Shown: positions 1 to 5,551 of the stretch, piece by piece
Layout: every line of letters starts with the position of its first letter
Position numbering within the stretch: position 1 is the first letter of the stretch
Assembly: GCA_002305535.1 (NCBI GenBank)
Contig: DBRE01000093.1
Coordinates: 20,089-29,351, forward strand
Reading direction: 5' to 3'
Source: Syntrophomonas sp. UBA1376
Lineage (GTDB): Bacteria > Bacillota > Syntrophomonadia > Syntrophomonadales > Syntrophomonadaceae
DNA: 9,263 bases
Made by a program: the position numbers and the translations under genes
Notes under the pieces: generated by a model
Seen by the model: the letters and a program-made list of their open reading frames with translations, nothing else
Databases searched by the model: none
What the model was told of the DNA's origin: nothing

Positions 1-10
1 ATTCTTGATT

Positions 11-17
11 GGAGAGG
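11..17 (+). promoter_or_regulatory. Ribosome binding site for the TTG-started thioesterase
   Basis: GGAGAGG lies 10 bases upstream of the TTG at 28. No ATG or GTG lies in frame between it and the conserved region before the internal ATG at 67, so the site supports the TTG start. Confidence 0.6.
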
Positions 18-27
18 TGAAAAAGAA

Positions 28-429
28 TTGACGGATAAGAGCCCTTTTAATCTTCAAAACACGGTCATGAATACCTTGGGGATTGAAATAGTGGAGTATA
101 CCCCTGAAAGGGTGGTGGCCACCATGCCGGTCACACCCAAGACTCATCAGCCCTTTGGGATCATGCATGGCGGTGTATCAGTGGTGATAGCTGAAACGGT
201 GGCTTCAGCAGGCAGCTATCAGTTTATTGATCCCAAGACCCAACAGGCAGTGGGACTGGAGATCAATGCCAATCATATACGCAGTCAAAGAGATGGCATC
301 GTCAAAGCGATCGGAACTCCAGTGCATATCGGACGCGCCACTATCATCTGGGATATCCGCATATATAATGAAGAAGAAAAGTTGGTGTGCATTTCCCGCT
401 GTACTATGATGGTAATACCAGCTAGCTAA
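28..429 (+). CDS. Hotdog-fold acyl-CoA thioesterase, YdiI/MenI (PaaI superfamily) type
   Basis: A 133-residue protein, the usual length for a single-domain hotdog thioesterase, predicted to hydrolyse an acyl-CoA or aroyl-CoA thioester in the cytoplasm. The sequence shows THQPFGIMHGGVSVVIAET at about residues 39-57. This is the family's HGG motif, followed by the helix carrying the catalytic Glu (AET). Further on, EINANHIRS (about 78-86) and an HIGR segment match YdiI/EntH-type enzymes. Family members act on DHNA-CoA (menaquinone synthesis), aryl-CoA or enterobactin intermediates, and the substrate here is unknown. The TTG start at 28 is preferred because GGAGAGG at 11-17 lies upstream at workable spacing and the N-terminus then has the family length. 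The frame is open to the left edge, so a longer form is not excluded. The stop overlaps that of the convergent iclR-family gene. Family call is firm; the physiological role, perhaps releasing the acid from an IorAB-made acyl-CoA, is inference. Confidence 0.88.
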   Translation: MTDKSPFNLQNTVMNTLGIEIVEYTPERVVATMPVTPKTHQPFGIMHGGVSVVIAETVASAGSYQFIDPKTQQAVGLEINANHIRSQRDGIVKAIGTPVHIGRATIIWDIRIYNEEEKLVCISRCTMMVIPAS

Positions 430-1199
430 TAGTAGCCTAATTGATTTTTCTCCCGGTAACCTAAAACGGCCGATATCATCTGAGCAGCATGCAACACATC
501 GGCCTGGCAGGCTGCCAGGGTATTTTCATTTACAACCTCTTCTCTAGGTCCCGACACACTGATAGCAGCTACTATTTCTCCGTTCGCTCCAAAGATAGGC
601 GCCGCCACACAGCCAGTTTCCAGCAGGGCTTCGCCACGATCAATGGCATAACCCTGCTGACGGATGTTGTTCAATTCCTGTTTGAAGCGCTCAATGTCAG
701 TGATGGTGTTCTTCGTTATCGGCATCAGTGGCTCGTTCTGAAGATACTCCTCTATTACCTGCGGTGTTTGCCAGGCCAGCAGGACTTTGCCCACACCAGT
801 GCAATAAGCAGGAATACCGGCTCCTACTCGGGGAGCCATGACACCGCTGCCTCCGCTGCGGGTACTGACCACCAGGATCGCCATGCGGCCGGCATAGATA
901 GCCACGTGTACGGTTTGTTTGTAGCGATCTACCAGTTGGCGTACCATTGGTTCCGCTGCGGTCGTCAGTTTTATATTGCCGGAATAAGCCATGCCTAGTT
1001 CGAAAACCTTGACACCTAGGCGGTATTTACCGTTCTCCCCCAGATACAAAAAATTTTCCTTTTCCAGGGTCTTGACCAGTCCATGCACGGTGCTTTTCGG
1101 CAGTTGCACCTCCTGACTGATCTCGGTAATGCCCCATTCCTGTTTCTCCCGGCTGAAAAGGGCCAGGATGGATAAGGCTCGCTCCACCGACCTGCTCAT
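426..1199 (-). CDS. IclR-family transcriptional regulator
   Basis: A 257-residue protein with standard IclR architecture. The N-terminal winged helix-turn-helix (about residues 4-70) opens with SVERALSILALFS. It contains ITEISQEVQLPKSTVHGLVKTLE (about 24-46) as the HTH core and ends in GKYRLGVKVFELG. The C-terminal effector domain (about 80-250) has the family signatures IPAYCTGVGKVLLA and GCVAAPIFGANGEIVAAISVSGP. IclR proteins act as dimers that repress or activate catabolic operons and respond to small organic acids or aromatic ligands. The start at 1199 is chosen over 1265 because AGGAGAGG lies 7 bases upstream and homology begins at once. The longer frame would start inside the repeat at 1261-1340. 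The gene lies just downstream of the lut genes on the same strand, so it is a candidate regulator of that operon, of itself, or of the thioesterase. The target is inference; the family is firm. Confidence 0.93.
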   Translation of the reverse strand: MSRSVERALSILALFSREKQEWGITEISQEVQLPKSTVHGLVKTLEKENFLYLGENGKYRLGVKVFELGMAYSGNIKLTTAAEPMVRQLVDRYKQTVHVAIYAGRMAILVVSTRSGGSGVMAPRVGAGIPAYCTGVGKVLLAWQTPQVIEEYLQNEPLMPITKNTITDIERFKQELNNIRQQGYAIDRGEALLETGCVAAPIFGANGEIVAAISVSGPREEVVNENTLAACQADVLHAAQMISAVLGYREKNQLGYY

Positions 1200-1206
1200 T
1201 ATAGAT

Positions 1207-1214
1207 CCTCTCCT
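1207..1214 (-). promoter_or_regulatory. Ribosome binding site that fixes the iclR-family gene start
   Basis: On the minus strand AGGAGAGG sits 7 bases before the ATG at 1199. The alternative ATG at 1265 lies in the REP-like repeat and adds 22 non-homologous residues, so this site decides for the shorter protein. Confidence 0.8.
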
Positions 1215-1225
1215 AATTATCGTCT

Positions 1226-1243
1226 GCGCAAGTTTGAGGAAGG
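1226..1243 (+). repeat. Left arm of an outer inverted repeat flanking the REP-like element
   Basis: GCGCAAGTTTGAGGAAGG matches the complement of 1352-1369 at 16 of 18 positions, with the first 11 identical. It lies 27-44 bases upstream of the iclR-family start codon, so it could be a terminal repeat of a small mobile element or one half of a paired operator. No clear target-site duplication is visible outside the arms. Confidence 0.65.
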
Positions 1244-1260
1244 AAGGATAAAAAGTATCG

Positions 1261-1340
1261 GTCATTCCGAGGCGTAGCCGAAGAATCTATTACTGATCTC
1301 AGGGGGAAAGATCCTTCGGTCGTTCCTCTCTCAGGATGAC
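1261..1340. repeat. REP-like imperfect palindrome
   Basis: The left arm (1261-1288) begins GTCATTCCGAG and ends CCGAAGAATCT. The right arm (1309-1340), read as its complement, begins GTCATCCTGAG and ends CCGAAGGATCT. The two ends of the arms match almost perfectly, the middles differ by a few inserted bases, and a 20-base loop separates them. The GTCAT..GAG..CGAAG.ATCT pattern resembles dispersed extragenic palindromes found in many bacterial genomes. It lies between lutC and the iclR-family gene. Read on the minus strand, the hairpin is followed 6 bases later by a TTTTT run (1254-1250), so it might double as a terminator for the upstream operon. Copy number elsewhere cannot be seen from this window. 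Confidence 0.75.
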
Positions 1341-1351
1341 ATTAAATATAG

Positions 1352-1369
1352 CCATCCCCAAACTTGCGC
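1352..1369 (-). repeat. Right arm of the outer inverted repeat
   Basis: Read on the minus strand this is GCGCAAGTTTGGGGATGG, matching 1226-1243 at 16 of 18 positions. With its partner it encloses a 144-bp segment (1226-1369) containing the whole inner palindrome. It lies 36-53 bases beyond the lutC stop. Confidence 0.65.
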
Positions 1370-1404
1370 TTTTTCTTACACGATACCTCCTGGGAGGTTT
1401 TTGG

Positions 1405-2052
1405 TCAACCAACCACGAATATAGTGACCTTCCGCGGCCCATGCATACCTAAGACGACCTGTAAGGCTACATCAGCGGTGCGACTAACTCCCGTCACCAA
1501 TGTCCAGGCGGTTGACGACAGGCCACTGTCAAAAAGCGAAGCCAGGACATATCTATCCTTTAATATCTGATCTCTCTTTACAATACACACATAGTGATCG
1601 GGAGCATGAGATACCAACCGTTCATTAGAATGACTGTGTTCCAAAACAACCGTGCCGGTCTCAGCTAGAGCATATTTACATCCCGTCACCCCCAGGCCGG
1701 CTTCCACTACATAGCTGCGGTAATTTTCCCCTGGTAACTGGGCGATAGACTGTACTTGGCTTTTCGTTTGCTGACTTAGCTGCTCCCAATCAATTTCTTT
1801 TAGGTTTTCCTCATCGGTAATAACAATTTTCTGCAACTGCTCCTCTTGCACTATCTGTACAAGTCTATTCTGCACTTCATCTAGACTGCCTACTTCTTCC
1901 ACCTGTGCTCCGGCAGCAGTAGCCTTACTAACAAACATTTCGACATCTCCGGAAACAATACTGGCCGGTGTACTTATAACCTCCCTGGATGATGACGGCT
2001 TAGTCCAGGTAGCGGAGTTTAGACGTTCCAAAATCATTGCCCGACTGCTCAT
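1405..2052 (-). CDS. lutC: LUD-domain lactate utilisation protein LutC/LldG
   Basis: A 215-residue LUD-domain protein, normal LutC size, last gene of the operon. Visible family motifs are GVTGCKYALAETGTVVLE at about residues 121-138, then RLVSHAPDHYVCIV (about 145-158). The C-terminal stretch GVSRTADVALQVVLG-MHGPRKVTIFVV (about 188-214) resembles the terminal block of LutC proteins. LutA, LutB and LutC together form the iron-sulfur L-lactate oxidation system that yields pyruvate; the individual role of LutC is not well settled. Two in-frame ATGs compete. The one at 2058 overlaps the lutB stop as ATGA, but its ribosome site GAGGAGGG (2059-2066) abuts it. The ATG at 2052 has 6 bases of spacing and is preferred. 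No T-rich intrinsic terminator directly follows; the repeat at 1261-1340 is the nearest candidate. Confidence 0.92.
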   Translation of the reverse strand: MSSRAMILERLNSATWTKPSSSREVISTPASIVSGDVEMFVSKATAAGAQVEEVGSLDEVQNRLVQIVQEEQLQKIVITDEENLKEIDWEQLSQQTKSQVQSIAQLPGENYRSYVVEAGLGVTGCKYALAETGTVVLEHSHSNERLVSHAPDHYVCIVKRDQILKDRYVLASLFDSGLSSTAWTLVTGVSRTADVALQVVLGMHGPRKVTIFVVG

Positions 2053-2054
2053 TA

Positions 2055-3560
2055 TCATCCCTCCTCATTCTGAGCTGCTGCTTCTGGATGAGCAACTGCT
2101 CGATCAGCAGTTTGCCTAGCTTCCTCTTGTAGTTCATCCTGCCAGCGTTGTCGGAAAGTTTTTTCCGGCATTTCAGGAAAGTCGCGACATCTGAACCACC
2201 CTGACATAGGGCCTGGCATTTGTGTTATATACCCATCCTGGCTGCGTTGATTCAAAAAGCGGCGAGCGATCTTAACACCCGCTTTATAAAGACCTGGGTT
2301 CTGCATCCCCCGTGCTAGGATCTTAAAGCCGCTACGTTCCTTTATGCATATCCGGGTTCCGCCAAATCTGTCATCACCTTTTACTTTCATCTGACGATAG
2401 TGGGTCATAATATCCAGATGAGACATTCCGGAGGGACAGACCGACTGGCACCCCCCACAAAGGGTGCAAGCTTCGTAGAGATCCCGAGTTCGATCCAGAT
2501 CCATGATCACAGGCGCAATAACATTGCCTATGGGGCCAGGATAGATCCAACCATAAGGATTGGCACCTATCCGCAGGTAAATGGGACACTGGATACCACA
2601 GCGCCCGCAGCGAATGCAGCGCAGGGCATCTTTTAAGAGGGGATCTTGATAAGCGATACTACGGCCATTGTCAATGATAACTACATACATGGCTTCTGGG
2701 CCATCAACCTCTTCCGCCCGGCGCGGTCCGTTTAAGACCGATACATAACTGGTAATGGCTTGACCAGTACAGTTTCTGGTCAAGAGACCCAGTAAATGAA
2801 AAGCATCAGCAAAATTAGCGCAGACCTTTTCTATACTCATCAAGGCTACATGAACTCGGGGAGCCGAAGTGACCCAGCGTATATTGCCCTCATTTTCTAC
2901 CAGCATCAGACTGCCGGTGGAAGCGATGGCCTGATTTACACCGGTAATACCCATGTCAGCTCTTTCGAATTTATCCCGCAGGTAAGTGCGCACATAGCTT
3001 ACGATTTCTGTAGCCACCTCAGTATAGGGCATATCGATGTGCTGTTGCAGGACACCGGCAATTTCCTGAACCGTCATATTAATAGCCGGACCTACAATAT
3101 GAAAGGGCAAGGTACCACGCAGCTGGACAATAAATTCGCCTAAATCTCCCTCATAGATCTTAACCCCGGCTTCCTTCTCCAGGAAATGGTTCAGCCCAAT
3201 TTCTTCGCTGATCATTGATTTACCCTTGCTGATGGTTTTGACCTGGTGCTTCTCTACCAGGCCTTTTACCAGTTGGCAGGCTTCCTCAGCATCAGCAGCC
3301 CATAACACCTGTATGCCGTTGCGGTTAGCATTGGTCTCAAACTCTTGCAACAGTTCTGCCAGGTTATTCAGGCTGTTGGTGCGAATCTGGGCTCCTGCTG
3401 CCCGGGCCTCATCCTGAGCAGACCCATCTCCATAAGCTGTCATGGCAGTATCACATAGGTAATTGAAGACTCCCGCTACCATAACAACGAAGTCGCGTTG
3501 GGCAACTTTAGCCACTTCTATTTCGGCTACGCTCTGGAAATTTTCTGGTCGCAGATCCAT
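2055..3560 (-). CDS. lutB: LUD-domain iron-sulfur protein LutB/LldF
   Basis: A 501-residue protein, slightly longer than typical LutB. The N-terminal two thirds is a LUD domain. It has KSMISEEIGLNHFLE (about residues 114-128), GDLGEFIVQL (138-147), PFHIVGPAINMT (152-163) and GITGVNQAIASTGSLMLV (204-221). Two [4Fe-4S] ferredoxin motifs follow: CIRCGRCGIQCP (Cys 315, 318, 321, 325), leading into the family block IGANPYGWIYPGPIGNV, and CTLCGGCQSVCP (Cys 365, 368, 371, 375). The tail has the usual LutB features (PGPMSGW, FRQRW). It is the probable electron-transfer and catalytic core of the LutABC L-lactate oxidising complex in the cytoplasm. The start has AAAGGAGGGGG four bases upstream, in the 15-base gap after lutA. 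The stop overlaps lutC. The family is certain; L-lactate as substrate comes from family knowledge, and a related 2-hydroxyacid is possible. Confidence 0.95.
   Translation of the reverse strand: MDLRPENFQSVAEIEVAKVAQRDFVVMVAGVFNYLCDTAMTAYGDGSAQDEARAAGAQIRTNSLNNLAELLQEFETNANRNGIQVLWAADAEEACQLVKGLVEKHQVKTISKGKSMISEEIGLNHFLEKEAGVKIYEGDLGEFIVQLRGTLPFHIVGPAINMTVQEIAGVLQQHIDMPYTEVATEIVSYVRTYLRDKFERADMGITGVNQAIASTGSLMLVENEGNIRWVTSAPRVHVALMSIEKVCANFADAFHLLGLLTRNCTGQAITSYVSVLNGPRRAEEVDGPEAMYVVIIDNGRSIAYQDPLLKDALRCIRCGRCGIQCPIYLRIGANPYGWIYPGPIGNVIAPVIMDLDRTRDLYEACTLCGGCQSVCPSGMSHLDIMTHYRQMKVKGDDRFGGTRICIKERSGFKILARGMQNPGLYKAGVKIARRFLNQRSQDGYITQMPGPMSGWFRCRDFPEMPEKTFRQRWQDELQEEARQTADRAVAHPEAAAQNEEG
2059..2066 (-). 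promoter_or_regulatory. Ribosome binding site that decides the lutC start
   Basis: GAGGAGGG on the minus strand lies immediately before the ATG at 2058 and 6 bases before the ATG at 2052. Normal spacing favours initiation at 2052. The site lies inside the last codons of lutB, so lutC translation is probably coupled to that of lutB. Confidence 0.7.
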
Positions 3561-3575
3561 TATACCCCCTCCTTT

Positions 3576-4301
3576 CTACACGCTTTCCGCCAGAACTTCC
3601 GCCAGATGTTTGACCTGCCGCCCGGGGTGATTACGATGCAGGTAACCACGAATGTTCAAAAGACATCCTGGATCAGATAGGACTAACAGATCAGCTTCGC
3701 TGGCCAAGAAGTTCTTGACTTTATCACCTACGATAGCTTCCGAAATATAGGGGTATTTAATGGAGAACTGTCCACCAAAACCGCAGCAGACGTGATCATC
3801 CTGCATGGGAACCAATTCAGCGCCATGGACGTTTTTCAGCAGGGTCTGGGGCTGGTGATCTATCCCCAGAGCACGGAGAAGGTGGCAGCTCTTGTGATAG
3901 GCCAATTTGCCGCTGAAGTGGGCATTAACATCTTCAATATGAGCCACATCCACTAAGAACTCTGACAGCTCATAGACTCTCTGCCCCAGCTCAACAGCTC
4001 GCCGCTGCCACTCCGGCTCATCCTCAAACAGACGTGGATAATCATGGCGAATGGTACTCACACAAGATCCCGACGGGCTCACCACGACTTCATCTTCTTC
4101 AAAAATACTTATGAAGCGGCAGGCCGCATCCCGGGCCAGGTCAAGATGCCCGGCAGTAATGACCGGCTGTCCACAGCAGGTCTGTTCTTCATGATATTGT
4201 AGGTCAAATCCCAGTCGAGCCAACAGCCGGACAGTCGACTCCCCTACTGATACCAGTACTGCATCAACCGCACACGGAATAAACAGAGAAACCTTACTCA
4301 T
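3576..4301 (-). CDS. lutA: Cysteine-rich CCG-domain protein LutA/LldE
   Basis: A 241-residue protein made of two CCG (cysteine-rich) domains, the normal length for LutA. It opens with MSKVSLFIPC, typical of the family. Cysteines are Cys10, TCCGQP (Cys 42-43) and PSGSC (Cys80) in the first domain, and SCH (Cys139), VCCGFGGQFS (Cys 172-173) and DPGC (Cys213) in the second. In both, the final CXXC of the HdrB/GlcF pattern is reduced to one Cys (SGSC, DPGC), as is usual for LutA. It is the small iron-sulfur partner of LutB. The start at 4301 is chosen because AAAGGAG lies 7 bases upstream and homology begins there. An in-frame ATG at 4343 overlapping the glcF stop as TAATG would add 14 residues without family similarity. 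LutA-type CCG proteins resemble GlcF/GlpC halves, but the adjacent lutB and lutC make the assignment firm. Confidence 0.93.
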   Translation of the reverse strand: MSKVSLFIPCAVDAVLVSVGESTVRLLARLGFDLQYHEEQTCCGQPVITAGHLDLARDAACRFISIFEEDEVVVSPSGSCVSTIRHDYPRLFEDEPEWQRRAVELGQRVYELSEFLVDVAHIEDVNAHFSGKLAYHKSCHLLRALGIDHQPQTLLKNVHGAELVPMQDDHVCCGFGGQFSIKYPYISEAIVGDKVKNFLASEADLLVLSDPGCLLNIRGYLHRNHPGRQVKHLAEVLAESV

Positions 4302-4308
4302 CAAATCA

Positions 4309-4315
4309 CTCCTTT
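4309..4315 (-). promoter_or_regulatory. Ribosome binding site that decides the lutA start
   Basis: AAAGGAG on the minus strand lies 7 bases before the ATG at 4301, the point where LutA homology begins. The upstream ATG at 4343 has only a closely spaced GGAG. Confidence 0.7.
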
Positions 4316-4342
4316 TAGCCAGCAAGCCATTACCGGGTTTCA

Positions 4343-5551
4343 TTACTCCTGTGAAACATTTTCATAAGCCTGAGCTAACATGATGACCGGATGAGTCACT
4401 TGCTGACTGTTGAGGCTTGCTGACAGATAGAAGCGACATACCGGACATTGGGTGATCACGGTCTGGACTTCACTGGCCTCGATCTGCTCTACCCGATGGG
4501 AGCGAATTCTCTCTGATAGATCACGGTGTTCCATAAAAAAGGTACCCGCTGCCCCGCAACATTTCTCGGGATCCGGTAACTCGCGCAGTTCAGCACCGGG
4601 AAGGTTGCCCAGAAGTTCTCGGGGCGCATCCACGACCGTAGGGGACCAGCCTCGGTGACAGGGTACATGATAGGTAAAAGAGGCGTATAAAGAAGCCGGT
4701 CTATCACTCAAACCTTGTTGTTGCAGGAAATCAGTTATTTCATAGATTTTACCGGCCCAAGCCTGGGCTTTCTCCTGGAGCGGATCCTCCGGATTCAGCA
4801 TTTTACTGAATTTCTCCTTGATCATCATGCCGCAGGATGTGCAGTCGGTAATGACCGCATCCACGTTGTCTAGATCGAACAGATTCAGATTAGTGGCCAC
4901 CATCTCCCGAGCGGCAGCCAGGTCTCCCTCTGCCATAGCTGGTATTCCACAGCATACCTGACCAGCAGGTATCACCACTTCCCAGCCATTACGAGTCAGC
5001 ACCTGAACTGTGGCTATGCCGGTATCCGGATAGAGAAAATTGGTGCCGCAGCCCACAAAATAGGCTACCCTGCCGCGCTGCTCTCCTTGAGCTGGGATAG
5101 TCCCACTATATATCTGACTGAAGGGTTTACTGGCCAGTTGGGGCATCTCCCGGGCGGCCACACCCATCTTTTGCACCAATGAACCAGCCTTGCCCATCAA
5201 ACCGGTCAGGCCTCGCTGTTGCAGCATTTTACTCATGACAAAGCTTTTTAGGCCGCCCAAGGTGCTTTTACCCGTTTCAGCACGGGCAGCAATGATTATC
5301 TCATCCACCGGGACTTTGCTGGAACAGGTCTGGGTGCAGTTGGTACACAGCAGACAGCGATCCAGTATTTCTCTGAACCGAGGAGTGGAGGGCATGGTCT
5401 TTAAGATCAACACCTGATTGATCAAATTAAGGCGGTTGCGGGCCACATGGCTTTCCAGCATATCCTCCAGGTAAACCGGACAGGTAGCCTGGCAATACCC
5501 ACAGTGAGAACACTTGTTGATAATAGCCTCATAATTCTCCAGTTTCAGCAT
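4343..5551 (-). CDS. glcF: GlcF-type iron-sulfur subunit of a 2-hydroxyacid dehydrogenase, two HdrB-like CCG domains
   Basis: A 402-residue Fe-S protein. It has two N-terminal [4Fe-4S] motifs: CSHCGYCQATCP (Cys 14, 17, 20, 24) and CLLCTNCTQTC (Cys 66, 69, 72, 76, with Ser after the last Cys instead of Pro). Two cysteine-rich domains follow. Both carry the full CX31-32 CCG X34-35 CXXC pattern: Cys168, CCG at 200-202 and CTSC 237-240; then Cys298, CCG at 331-333 and CPVC 369-372. This pattern binds non-cubane clusters in HdrB. The protein should pass electrons from the FAD subunit, encoded directly upstream, to a quinone or other acceptor. No membrane segment is seen. The ATG at 5551 overlaps the glcD stop as TAATG and has AAGGAGGGG 7 bases upstream; an ATG at 5575 without such support is rejected. 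The stop overlaps an alternative lutA start. GlpC-like or HdrD-like naming is also possible; the glcD neighbour favours GlcF. Confidence 0.9.
   Translation of the reverse strand: MLKLENYEAIINKCSHCGYCQATCPVYLEDMLESHVARNRLNLINQVLILKTMPSTPRFREILDRCLLCTNCTQTCSSKVPVDEIIIAARAETGKSTLGGLKSFVMSKMLQQRGLTGLMGKAGSLVQKMGVAAREMPQLASKPFSQIYSGTIPAQGEQRGRVAYFVGCGTNFLYPDTGIATVQVLTRNGWEVVIPAGQVCCGIPAMAEGDLAAAREMVATNLNLFDLDNVDAVITDCTSCGMMIKEKFSKMLNPEDPLQEKAQAWAGKIYEITDFLQQQGLSDRPASLYASFTYHVPCHRGWSPTVVDAPRELLGNLPGAELRELPDPEKCCGAAGTFFMEHRDLSERIRSHRVEQIEASEVQTVITQCPVCRFYLSASLNSQQVTHPVIMLAQAYENVSQE

Noticed and set aside
441..449. T-run after the thioesterase gene as a rho-independent terminator
   Set aside because: No convincing GC-rich stem precedes it; AGCTAGCT at 420-427 is only a short palindrome.
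489..998. Plus-strand open frame of 169 codons
   Set aside because: It is entirely antisense to the iclR-family gene, has no recognisable domain or ribosome site, and is explained by the codon pattern of the real gene.
1200..1225. GATAAT just upstream of the iclR-family gene as a -10 box
   Set aside because: It lies directly against the ribosome site, so transcription would start within or after that site, and no -35 is seen at proper spacing.
1200..1265. N-terminal extension of the IclR-family protein starting at the ATG at 1265
   Set aside because: The extra 22 residues have no IclR similarity and begin inside the REP-like palindrome. A good ribosome site precedes the ATG at 1199.
1385..1402. 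Hairpin ACCTC-CTGG-GAGGT followed by TTTT on the plus strand, just after lutC
   Set aside because: The T-run is on the plus strand while lutC is transcribed on the minus strand, and the stem is only about 5 bp. It might stop antisense transcripts, but it cannot be the operon's intrinsic terminator.
2056..2058. ATG at 2058 as the lutC start
   Set aside because: It gives a neat ATGA overlap, but the GAGGAGGG ribosome site abuts it with no spacing; the ATG at 2052 is better placed. The difference is only two residues.
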